Shown here in pieces: positions 23,949-31,790 of a stretch of DNA of 64,000 nt. The stretch comes from Planctomycetia bacterium (lineage in GTDB: Bacteria > Planctomycetota > Phycisphaerae > Phycisphaerales > SM1A02). The stretch is taken from contig SXOD01000050.1 of assembly GCA_005776885.1 (NCBI GenBank), positions 39,788 through 103,787 of the forward strand, read 5' to 3'. A program made the position numbers and the translations under genes. Below the pieces are notes generated by a model, which searched no databases, was not told where the DNA came from, and saw only the letters and a program-made list of their open reading frames with translations. Position 1 is the first letter of the stretch, and the number at the start of each line of letters is the position of its first letter.

Positions 23949-25871
23949 CTACTCGTACGCGCGACGGTCGATGTGCCGTCGCCAGTCGAGGTAGGCGCGA
24001 TTGAGCGTCTGGAAGCCGCCGGGAGTGGGGTAGTTCCCCGTGAAGTACCAGTCCCCCGTGTGGCCTGGCATCGCACGGTGCAGCCCCTCGATGTCTTGGT
24101 AGACGATGTGCAGCTCGCCCTTCCACTCCACGTCGCGGGGGCGTGCCAGCCGAGCGACTTCATCGCACAGGTCCTGGAACGAGAGGGCGTCGTACAGCTT
24201 GCGGACCGCATTCTTCTGGCGATCGACGGGAATCGACTCCTGCGACACGCAGTCGGCTTCCACTTCGGCAAGGAGCGACTCGCGGCCACGCTGCGCCAGC
24301 AGGCTCACCGCGGCCTCGAAGGCGATGAATCGTCCCAGCTGGCTCATGTCGATCCCGTAGCAGTCGGGATACATGATCGGCGGTGCACTGCTTGCGACGA
24401 TGATCCGGCGGGGATTCAATCGAGAAAGCATCGTGATGACCGACTCCCGCAGCGTCGTGCCCCGGACGATCGAGTCATCCACCACCACCAGCGTGTCCTG
24501 CTCCGAGACCGTGCCGCGCGTGATGTCATACACATGCGCCACGAGGTCCCTCCGTGCGGCGTCGTGCGTGATGAAGGTGCGCAGCCGCTGGTCCTTGTGG
24601 GCCACCTTTTCAACGCGGGCGTGGATGCCGGCGAGGGAGAGGAGGTCAGCCTCGGTCACGCTCCCACCCGAGCAGGCGACGGCCGCAAGCTCGCGCGCAC
24701 GCCGAGCCCGGGCCAGTCGATCCACCTCTTCGACGAGGCCGAGGTACGAGGTCTCGCTCGTGTTGGGGATGAAGGAGAAGACCGCGTTGGAGAGGTCGCC
24801 CCCCAAGAGGTCCAGGACACGCGGGGCCAAGTTGCGTCCCAGCTGCTTCCGTTCCTCGTAGATGTCGGGGTCGTTCCCACGCGAGAAATAGATGCGCTCA
24901 AAGGTGCACTCGCGAAGGGGTTGCGCGGGCGTGAACCGGGACAGCATCGACTCGCCGCTGCGGCGGATGGCCAGCACGTGTCCCGGCTCGATGGGGCGGA
25001 CGTCTGACGCCGAGACGTTCAGGACGCTCATGAGGGCAGGGCGCTCGCTGGCGACCGCGATGCACTCCTCGGTCTCCACCATGAAGGCGGGCCGGATGCC
25101 GCATGGGTCACGAACGACGAAGCAGTCGCCAGAGCCGACCAGGCCGCCAAGGACGTAGCCCCCGTCAAAACGCTCGGCAGCGCCCCGCATGATGCGACCG
25201 TAGTCCAGCTCGCTCGCGACTTCCTGGGTCAGTTCTCGCCCCTCCAGGTTTCGGAACGAACCGGGGCCGAGCGATGCGGCCAGTCGCTCGTGTTCCTTGT
25301 CCAGGTTGTAGGCGATCTTTTCCAGCACCACGCCCGTGTCGCTCACGCCCGCCGGATTCAGGCCATAGCCCACCAGCATCTCGAAGAGCTCGCGGGAGTT
25401 GGTCATGTTGAAGTTGCCCGCGAGCGCGATCGTCTTGCTGGGGAGGCTCGACCGTCGCACGTGCGGATGGCACGCCGCCGCCGTCCGGCCGCCATGCGTT
25501 CCATACCGGAGGTGCCCCATCATGACCTCACCGACCAGGGGCAGCATCCGCTTGAGCTCCAGTGGGTCGATCGTCGCCAGTTCCTTCGGCTTCAGCTTCC
25601 GGGCCGGGCCGAGGACTTCGTCGAAGAGCCGCTCGATCGGGTTGCGCTTGGCGCATCGCTCGCGCTCGAGGAACGAGTCGCCAGGCGGCATGTCAAACCG
25701 GACGCAGCCGATCCCGGCGCCGTCCTGTCCTCGGTTGTGCTGCTTCTCCATCAGCAAGTACAGCCGGCGCGCCCCCCAGAGCGGATCACCGAATCGTTCT
25801 TGGTACCACCAGAGCGGGTGCTTGAGGCGGATGAGGGCCAGCCCGCACTCGTGCGTCAATTGGTCGCTCAT
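23949..25871 (-). CDS. purF: Amidophosphoribosyltransferase-like protein (PurF family, long form)
   Basis: Makes 5-phosphoribosylamine from PRPP and glutamine, the first step of purine synthesis. The 640 residues exceed the ~500 of classical PurF and fit the long form I associate with Bacteroidetes and planctomycetes. The N-terminus MSDQLTHECGLALIRLK leaves Cys9 as nucleophile after removal of a short propeptide (family knowledge). QHNRGQDGAGIG and GHLRYGTHGG are class II glutaminase motifs. The PRPP-binding motif VVVDDSIVRGTTLRESVI lies near residue 460. The C-terminal ~100 residues are extra. A TAACCT hexamer lies 10 nt before the ATG. No other purine genes are nearby, so a specialised paralogue is possible. 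Confidence 0.85.
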   Translation of the reverse strand: MSDQLTHECGLALIRLKHPLWWYQERFGDPLWGARRLYLLMEKQHNRGQDGAGIGCVRFDMPPGDSFLERERCAKRNPIERLFDEVLGPARKLKPKELATIDPLELKRMLPLVGEVMMGHLRYGTHGGRTAAACHPHVRRSSLPSKTIALAGNFNMTNSRELFEMLVGYGLNPAGVSDTGVVLEKIAYNLDKEHERLAASLGPGSFRNLEGRELTQEVASELDYGRIMRGAAERFDGGYVLGGLVGSGDCFVVRDPCGIRPAFMVETEECIAVASERPALMSVLNVSASDVRPIEPGHVLAIRRSGESMLSRFTPAQPLRECTFERIYFSRGNDPDIYEERKQLGRNLAPRVLDLLGGDLSNAVFSFIPNTSETSYLGLVEEVDRLARARRARELAAVACSGGSVTEADLLSLAGIHARVEKVAHKDQRLRTFITHDAARRDLVAHVYDITRGTVSEQDTLVVVDDSIVRGTTLRESVITMLSRLNPRRIIVASSAPPIMYPDCYGIDMSQLGRFIAFEAAVSLLAQRGRESLLAEVEADCVSQESIPVDRQKNAVRKLYDALSFQDLCDEVARLARPRDVEWKGELHIVYQDIEGLHRAMPGHTGDWYFTGNYPTPGGFQTLNRAYLDWRRHIDRRAYE

Positions 25872-25948
25872 GGGGCGCCGAAGGTTAGCAGAGCCGGGCT
25901 CGCGGACCGTGTAGGGTCAATCGCCTGGAATCGCTGGTCTGGCGAAGG

Positions 25949-26770
25949 TCACGCGGCGGCCAGCGGACACGCGGCGCGTGCGAACGAGACTGACGCGGTC
26001 GGCTCGTTTCGGAGTGCCACGATGGTCCGGTCCGCCAGCTCCCCGCACCGTCGGGCAATCGCGCCGGCCGCGAGGGCGGGCGTGTTGCAGTCCCGGGACA
26101 GGTGAAGCAGCAAGAGCCGCTGCAGGTGTGACCGAATGCTGATTTCCGCCACGGCGTCCGCGCACTGCTCGTTGCTCAGGTGGCCGGACGGCCCCATGAT
26201 CCGCTCCTTGAGGAAGACGGGACGGGGCGATGCCCGCTGCATGGCGGGGTCATAGTTCGCTTCAAGGCCCAGAACATCCAAGTCGGTGAATGCATCCAGC
26301 ATCGCGCGGGGGCATTCGCCAAGGTCTGTTGCATACCCGACGCGCCCCGCGACGCTCTCCACGACGTAGGCCGTGCTGCCCCGTTCGTCGTGCGGGACTT
26401 CGATCGCCGTCACGCTGGCCAAGGTCCCAAGCTGAAACGTGTCGGCCACCACCCGCAGGCAGGATGCGGGGACGCCGGCCTCCAGGGCCTTGGCCCGATG
26501 GCCCGATCGGACAACGACGGGCACCGGGTTTCGCTCCAACTGGCGAGCCCAGCCGCGCTGCCAGTGGTCCGTGTCCAGGTGCGTCAGCAGGATCGCACCG
26601 ACCACGAGGCCGGGAATGCAAGCCTCGGCCATTCGCTTTCGCACGGCGAGCGGCGAGAGCCCGGCGTCGATCAAGAGGCACTTACGGGTCAGTGCACCAA
26701 ACGAGAGCACCGTGGTGTTCCCGCTGGAGCCGCTGCCCAGCACCGTCAAGTTCGCGAATTGGCCGTCCAT
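25949..26770 (-). CDS. Metallo-beta-lactamase-fold hydrolase (YycJ/WalJ-like)
   Basis: The 273-residue cytosolic protein starts with the MBL-fold opening LTVLGSGSSGNTTVLSF and LLIDAGLSPLAVRKRM. The metal motif is written THLDTDHW, where most relatives have THxHxDH, so the second histidine is replaced by Asp. Later metal ligands are plausible in GYATDLGEC, GPSGHLSNEQCADAV and LLHLSRDCN. Relatives include the YycJ/WalJ proteins, some of which act as nucleases, but the substrate cannot be told. A TAGGAT hexamer lies 10 nt before the ATG. It precedes the purF-like gene on the same strand with a 77-bp gap. Confidence 0.82.
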   Translation of the reverse strand: MDGQFANLTVLGSGSSGNTTVLSFGALTRKCLLIDAGLSPLAVRKRMAEACIPGLVVGAILLTHLDTDHWQRGWARQLERNPVPVVVRSGHRAKALEAGVPASCLRVVADTFQLGTLASVTAIEVPHDERGSTAYVVESVAGRVGYATDLGECPRAMLDAFTDLDVLGLEANYDPAMQRASPRPVFLKERIMGPSGHLSNEQCADAVAEISIRSHLQRLLLLHLSRDCNTPALAAGAIARRCGELADRTIVALRNEPTASVSFARAACPLAAA

Positions 26771-26800
26771 GGCGCCAACGATCCTATCGGCTCGCCGCGG

Positions 26801-27592
26801 CTACCGCAGGGAGTTGGAGCGGAGGGTGCACCAGCCGCGAGTGCTGGCGGCCGCAAAGGCATGCACCTCGGCCACGATCGGATCATCCAGCCGCGTGGCC
26901 ACCTCGGCCAGCGCCTTGGGCATCGGGAGTCCGCGGCGGCAGAGCACGCTCCACGCCCACTTGAGGTTGTCGATCTGCTCAGACGCAAGGCCCTGGCGCC
27001 GCATCCCGACCAGGTTGATGCTTCCCGCGACGTTGAGCGCCGTGATCGTATTGAACGGGAGGACGTCCTTCGTGACGCCGCACAGCCCGGAGACCATGGC
27101 GCCGCGGCCGATGCGCACGAACTGGTGGATGCCAGCCATCCCTCCCGTGAGCACCCGATCGCCCACTTCCACATGGCCGCCGATCATGGTCCCGCCACCA
27201 AACGTGCAGTTGCTGCCGATCACGCAGTCATGGCCGGCGTGCGAGCCATTCATGAAGAGATTGCCGTTCCCGATGCGGGAAGTGTGTTCCGTGAAGGACC
27301 GATGCACCGTCACCCCTTCGCGAAACGTGTTCTCGTCGCCAACGTGCAGTCCCGCCCCGGGGGCGGAGGGGTCGTAGCGGGCGTGCTGCGGCGCGAATCC
27401 GAGGCAGGCGTTGGGATACACCACGTTCCTGGCGCCCAGCGTGAGTGGGCCCTGGAGATTGACGTGCGAGATGAGCACGGAGCCGGCACCTACCGTGACC
27501 GGACCCCGCACGATGCAGTAGGGGCCAATCTCGACGCCTTCGCCCAGCGTGACGGCGCCCTCGATGATCGCTGTGGGATGGACGGTTGGCAC
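26801..27592 (-). CDS. lpxA: Acyl-[ACP]-UDP-N-acetylglucosamine O-acyltransferase
   Basis: First committed step of lipid A synthesis, transferring a hydroxyacyl chain to UDP-GlcNAc in the cytosol. Hexapeptide repeats of the left-handed beta-helix run through the N-terminal two thirds (IIEGAVTLGEGVEIGPYC, VTVGAGSVLISHVNLQG). The catalytic His lies in FMNGSHAGHDCVIGSNC. The GTG at 27592 gives 263 residues starting MPTVHPTAII, as in typical LpxA (~262). An ATG at 27634 would add 14 unrelated residues and overlap lipB's start. A TACGCT hexamer (complement of 27601-27606) lies 8 nt upstream of the GTG. No other lpx gene is in the window; its presence implies an LPS-bearing outer membrane. Confidence 0.93.
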   Translation of the reverse strand: MPTVHPTAIIEGAVTLGEGVEIGPYCIVRGPVTVGAGSVLISHVNLQGPLTLGARNVVYPNACLGFAPQHARYDPSAPGAGLHVGDENTFREGVTVHRSFTEHTSRIGNGNLFMNGSHAGHDCVIGSNCTFGGGTMIGGHVEVGDRVLTGGMAGIHQFVRIGRGAMVSGLCGVTKDVLPFNTITALNVAGSINLVGMRRQGLASEQIDNLKWAWSVLCRRGLPMPKALAEVATRLDDPIVAEVHAFAAASTRGWCTLRSNSLR

Positions 27593-27628
27593 GGCGGGGG
27601 AGCGTACTGTCGATACGATTTTCCGCTC

Positions 27629-28351
27629 ATGCATCCGCCCGAACTGGAAGTCAGGGACCTTGGGCGAATCGACTACGACTCCGCGCTGGCGTTGCAGCGG
27701 GAACTGCAGGCCTCGGTGATCGAAGAGCGCGAACGGACCGGCGAGCCGGCGCGTCGCGGGTACCTGCTGCTCCTGGAGCACGATCCGCCGGTGGTCACGG
27801 TCACCAGGCGCAAGGGTGCGGCGGACCATGTCCTGGCCTCAGAACAGCAGCTTGCAGCCCGCGGCATCCAGTTGCGAGAGACCGACCGCGGCGGCGATGT
27901 CACCTACCACGGCCCCGGGCAACTGGTGGCGTATGTCATCGTTGACATCAATCGACTTGGTGTTGGCGTGCACGGATTCATGCGGCTTCTGGAGCAGGCG
28001 GTGATTGACACGCTCTCCAATGCTGGTCTGCAAGGGGAGCGAGATCCCACCGCGACCGGGGTCTGGGTTGGGGCGGAGGGGACTGGCACCGGCCGCAAGA
28101 TCTGCGCGCTGGGAGTTCGATTCTCCCGGTATGTCTCCATGCACGGCCTGGCGCTCAATGTGGATCCCGACCTCTCGCACTTCAGCGCCATCGTGCCATG
28201 CGGCCTGGCGGGGAGGCCGGTGACGAGCGTGGCTAGGGAATGCCAATCGTTGGCCGTGAGAGCCCCATCCATGTCCCAGGCCAAGGAGCGACTGGCACAG
28301 GCGCTGGCGGCCCAGTTCTCCCAAAATGGCATTGGCGACCCCGCTCTCTGA
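27629..28351 (+). CDS. lipB: Octanoyl-[ACP]:protein N-octanoyltransferase (lipoate synthesis)
   Basis: Moves an octanoyl group from acyl carrier protein to lipoyl domains of the 2-oxoacid dehydrogenases and glycine cleavage system. The 240 residues carry LLLEHDPPVVTVTRR, the RGGDVTYHGPGQLVAYVIVD signature, GRKICALGVR with the conserved Lys, and the catalytic Cys in FSAIVPCGL. The ATG at 27629 begins MHPPELEVRDLGRIDYDSAL, a normal start; the long open frame upstream is antisense to lpxA. A TACGAT hexamer at 27614-27619 lies 9 nt before the ATG. It is divergent from lpxA with only 36 bp between the two start codons. Confidence 0.95.
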   Translation: MHPPELEVRDLGRIDYDSALALQRELQASVIEERERTGEPARRGYLLLLEHDPPVVTVTRRKGAADHVLASEQQLAARGIQLRETDRGGDVTYHGPGQLVAYVIVDINRLGVGVHGFMRLLEQAVIDTLSNAGLQGERDPTATGVWVGAEGTGTGRKICALGVRFSRYVSMHGLALNVDPDLSHFSAIVPCGLAGRPVTSVARECQSLAVRAPSMSQAKERLAQALAAQFSQNGIGDPAL

Positions 28352-28489
28352 GCCACTCAGGGCCGATTGTGGAGAGAGACAAGCCGGCCCGCCCTGGATA
28401 TGGTCAATTCGCTCTGTGCGAGGTTGCGTTTCGCCAAACTCGCGCCGTCTTGTCATTGGTCGGTGGGCCGGTGTGCATTGGAGATTGCC

Positions 28490-28630
28490 ATGGTGTGTTT
28501 CCCCAAGTCAATCGCGTCGCGAATCATGGCTGTGTTTGGCATGGCGGCGATCCTTGCCACGGTCCTTGCCGAGCCCGCGGCGGTCGCAATGAGTCCTGCC
28601 AACCCGCAGGGCGGTTGCCGGGTGCGATGA
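28490..28630 (+). pseudogene. Detached signal-peptide segment of the following secreted protein
   Basis: The frame starting ATG 28490 (GGAG lies 7-10 nt upstream) encodes a good signal peptide, SRIMAVFGMAAILATVLAEP then AAVAMSPANPQGGCRVR, and ends at 28630. From 28593 a different frame (+1) is open into the large downstream gene and encodes the Cys-rich motif CDDTACSGAVCTVDSSCC, which normally follows such signal peptides in planctomycete exported proteins. A one-base change between about 28610 and 28625 would join the two. I read this as a frameshift mutation or assembly error rather than a separate gene. The remainder of 28352-28489 shows nothing recognisable. Confidence 0.5.
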
Positions 28631-28700
28631 CACAGCCTGTTCGGGTGCCGTCTGCACGGTTGACTCCTCGTGTTGTTCCACACTGTGGGATGAAGGCTGC

Positions 28701-31022
28701 GTGACTCTGGCGGCGGACCTTTGCGGCGCGCTCTGTGTGGACTGCAACGACGATGGCACGCCCGACTACTGTGAGGGGCAGGGTGCGCCTGGTCCAGAGT
28801 CCGCTTTCTCGGTTTCGGGTGTCGGGGCTCAACTTTGGTCGATCGGTTCGACCTGGAATCTGGGCCAAGTCCCGGGGACCGACACCACTGCTGAACTGCG
28901 TCATCTCGTGGAGCTTGACACGAGCGTGGTCGTTGATCAGTTGGTGCTGTCGAATCCGGGCTCGACTGATCTGGGGGGACTTGATACCTTTGGGGTTCAT
29001 TCCGTCGTCTCCTGCCAACCCGTTCGGATCGGGTCGTCATACCTCATCTCGTGGGGCGATGGCCAGTTGACGCTGGAGTGTCCAGACCTGCTTGGCGATC
29101 CGTCATTGCCAGGCGCAGGTGGTGCCTCCGTCCTCTCGGCGCTGAGCGGCACGGTCATTCGCTTGACGGGTCCGGACACGCATGTCATTCCAAGTGGCCT
29201 CTATGTCGTCGGCGGCGAGCTGACGGTGGAGTCGGACGCCCCGATTCAACTGATGCCCGCCTCCGAATTGGACAGTGGAGTCGCCCATGGCCCCGATCCG
29301 ACGCCGGTTCAAGGGTGCACGGTCAAGGCGCCGATGGTCTCCAGCGCCGGGACGGTCGGAGGGGGCTACTCCTATGAGGGCGACCCGGAGCAAACGATCG
29401 ATGGCGATTTCACCAACGCCGTGCCGGGCGTTGGAGGAGGTGCAGTGGTCACCCAGCTGTGCCTGGAAGGATGCGAACTTCCCGATCCGGTCCGGCCGCT
29501 CTGCTTGAACATCTTGGGCGAGGCCTCGCTGGGGGGAACCCTTCGGCTGATGATCGCCGGAAGGAATGCCAATGGCGATTGGAGCGACCCGACGGGCACG
29601 CCCCCGACGGACCCGATTCCCTTGATCGATGCCGACGGATTTGTCGCGCCGAGAATGTTTGATTCGCTCGTTCGATACCCGGCCATGTGGTCAACGACAG
29701 GCGCCCTCGCTTACGCCGACTGGCAGCCCACATTCGAGATTGTCCAGCTGGCCAATGGGAGAGAGCGCCTGCAGATCTCCGGTTGGGTGCCCGCGCCGAC
29801 GGCCCCCGGCTACAGCGCGCCGTTCCTGACCGCCGGGAGTGGCGGCGTCCCGATCGAGTCCGCCGTCGCGCCGTCGCAGGTGCCATCGCGGGACGACCTC
29901 TACCTGCTCTGCGATGCACTGAACGGGACCACCTCCGTGCGCATCCTGCGCAACGACGGGCAGGGTGGATTTCACTCCCCGGAGAGTGCATTGAGCTTTA
30001 CGGACGGCACCTCGGCGATGGCGGTTGGTGACCTCACCGGCGATGGCCTCCCGGACATCGCGACCGTCAGCCCGACCGGCGTCTCCGCCTGGAAGGCCAG
30101 TGGCGCTCAGGGATTCGTCCTCTGGGCGACCTGGTCTGCGGCCTCGGACGAGGTGCCGCAGGGGGTCTGCATCATTCCCCCGAGCGCGTCGATGGCGCTG
30201 TCGCTTGGCGTCCTCACCGCGATGAACGGTGATGGGGGCTCTACCTTCCGGCGACTCAAGGTGACCGGGACCACTCTGATCGCGGCCGAGTCGGTGCCGA
30301 TCGACGGAACTCCGGTCGCCGTCAAGAGCACGAACTGGGATGCCATCGGCAGCCATGAGGTCATCGTGGTGACTCACAACGACAGCGAGACCGCCAGCTC
30401 GGCGGTGTCCCTCCTCACGGTGAGCAAGGGGTCGTACGCCATGGTGGGCCAGTGTGTCGGCCCGGGACGGGCGACCGACCTTGAACTGACGGACGTCAAT
30501 GGAGATGGCTGGATTGACGCCGTGTGCTCGCTCGTCGACGCCCCTTCCATCTACGGAGGAGCGGTAGCCTGCGCGCTCAACGACACCAGCCCGACCGCCG
30601 GACTCGGAGTGAGGCCTGAGATGGCACCGTGGGGCCCGCTGGTGGGCGCGATGAGGGTCTCGAGCGTCGATACGGACCTGGACGGGGACAACGACCTTGT
30701 CCTTGTGCTTGGGGCCAACCTTCCTGAGTCGACGGTGATCATTCGCAACGACACGCTGACTCCAGACGCGGTGTCGTTCGGGCCGGAGGTGACTGTCCGT
30801 GACGGCGAGCAGCTCTTTGACGCCGTTCGCATGCGCCTGGATGGCGCTACGGCCCGCGACATCGGCTTCGTCGAGAAGGCCATCCCCGGGGCGACATTGC
30901 TCGGCCCAGTGTGGGAAGGCGGCGGGATGGGATCCAAGGGTGGCAACACCGCCGGCGACATCGACGGCGACGGCGTGGTGGGCGGCGCGGACCTGGCGGC
31001 CGTGCTTGGAAACTGGGGGTGA
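28701..31022 (+). CDS. Large secreted protein with FG-GAP-like and dockerin-like segments
   Basis: The 773-residue product is taken from a GTG at 28701, but the frame is open back to 28593 and the true N-terminus is probably the signal peptide in another frame at 28490. After CNDDGTPDYCEG come beta-rich repeats resembling planctomycete autotransporter-like exported proteins (LVLSNPGSTDLGGLD). Residues ~390-700 look like FG-GAP/integrin-type propeller blades with DLTGDGLPDIATVS, DVNGDGWIDAVCSL and DTDLDGDNDLVLVL. The C-terminus is DIDGDGVVGGADLAAVLGNW, the dockerin-like tail shared with the beta-helix proteins. Probably extracellular or cell-surface; no enzyme motif seen. Confidence 0.75.
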   Translation: MTLAADLCGALCVDCNDDGTPDYCEGQGAPGPESAFSVSGVGAQLWSIGSTWNLGQVPGTDTTAELRHLVELDTSVVVDQLVLSNPGSTDLGGLDTFGVHSVVSCQPVRIGSSYLISWGDGQLTLECPDLLGDPSLPGAGGASVLSALSGTVIRLTGPDTHVIPSGLYVVGGELTVESDAPIQLMPASELDSGVAHGPDPTPVQGCTVKAPMVSSAGTVGGGYSYEGDPEQTIDGDFTNAVPGVGGGAVVTQLCLEGCELPDPVRPLCLNILGEASLGGTLRLMIAGRNANGDWSDPTGTPPTDPIPLIDADGFVAPRMFDSLVRYPAMWSTTGALAYADWQPTFEIVQLANGRERLQISGWVPAPTAPGYSAPFLTAGSGGVPIESAVAPSQVPSRDDLYLLCDALNGTTSVRILRNDGQGGFHSPESALSFTDGTSAMAVGDLTGDGLPDIATVSPTGVSAWKASGAQGFVLWATWSAASDEVPQGVCIIPPSASMALSLGVLTAMNGDGGSTFRRLKVTGTTLIAAESVPIDGTPVAVKSTNWDAIGSHEVIVVTHNDSETASSAVSLLTVSKGSYAMVGQCVGPGRATDLELTDVNGDGWIDAVCSLVDAPSIYGGAVACALNDTSPTAGLGVRPEMAPWGPLVGAMRVSSVDTDLDGDNDLVLVLGANLPESTVIIRNDTLTPDAVSFGPEVTVRDGEQLFDAVRMRLDGATARDIGFVEKAIPGATLLGPVWEGGGMGSKGGNTAGDIDGDGVVGGADLAAVLGNWG

Positions 31023-31034
31023 GCCCGCCCCGCC

Positions 31035-31754
31035 TCACTCCGCCGTGAGGTTCATTTCCTTCAGCACGTCGGCGGTGATGTCCAGGCCATCCGGAAGTCG
31101 CACGAACGTGCGGGCCTGCATCTGGAGCGTCAAGGTGTCGTTGTCGGCTGGTGCGATCTTCTCGTCGGGCGGGATGAATCGGTAGACGAGGTCGATGCTC
31201 CGGCGATCACAGATCACGTCGACGGCGGTCCGCATGTCGCTGTACGCCTCCGTGAACTGCTCCGCGGCCAGCGTGCCCTCGGCCTGCTGCGTGCGGGCCA
31301 TGAACTCCTGGTACTCCTGCTGGAACGCCTGCATCGCCGCGCGAGCCTCGCCAGCTTCCGGGCTGTCTGGCTTGGTTCCCTGGTACTTGGACTGGATCGA
31401 CTCGAACCGCGCCTCAAGTTCCTTGCCGGCCTTCTCCACCTCCGCCCGGAACGTCTCGCGCTGCTCCTCGAAACGGTCGCTCTCAAGGATCGCCCCCAGC
31501 ACCTTGCCCGTGTTCACGGCGGCGATGGTGAGGCCGCGCGCGCCGGGTTCCGTGCCCCACGAGAGGCGGCCGTCCTTCGCGGCGACGCGAACTTCGGGTT
31601 CGCCCGCCAGGATGACGGTGGAGGCCGGGCCAAGGTCATCCGCCGCTGCCGTGGCGGTGGCGATCGACTCGCGCGACCAAGGGGCCGCGACCAGTGCCGC
31701 AGCGACAGCGCCGCCCACGAGGCCGGCAACGATGGTGGAGGTGAGTTTCTGCAT
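31035..31754 (-). CDS. OmpH/Skp-like periplasmic chaperone
   Basis: The ATG at 31754 gives 239 residues starting MQKLTSTIVAGLVGGAVAAA, a signal peptide or anchor. Residues ~85-175 form a charged coiled coil (FEEQRETFRAEVEKAGKELE, YQEFMARTQQAEGTLAAEQF) followed by the OmpH-type ending ICDRRSIDLVYRF ... GLDITADVLKEMNL. Family members hold unfolded outer-membrane proteins in the periplasm. AAGAGAGAC before the ATG is a fair Shine-Dalgarno sequence. It follows lepA by 36 bp on the same strand and so may be co-transcribed. The usual neighbours bamA and lpxD are absent. Confidence 0.75.
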   Translation of the reverse strand: MQKLTSTIVAGLVGGAVAAALVAAPWSRESIATATAAADDLGPASTVILAGEPEVRVAAKDGRLSWGTEPGARGLTIAAVNTGKVLGAILESDRFEEQRETFRAEVEKAGKELEARFESIQSKYQGTKPDSPEAGEARAAMQAFQQEYQEFMARTQQAEGTLAAEQFTEAYSDMRTAVDVICDRRSIDLVYRFIPPDEKIAPADNDTLTLQMQARTFVRLPDGLDITADVLKEMNLTAE

Positions 31755-31790
31755 GGTGTCTCTCTTGGCTTCGGTCTTGGCTTCGGTCAC

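Noticed and set aside
26180..27628. N-terminal extension of lipB by ~480 codons
   Set aside because: The stretch is antisense to the MBL-fold and lpxA genes, and LipB is complete from 27629.
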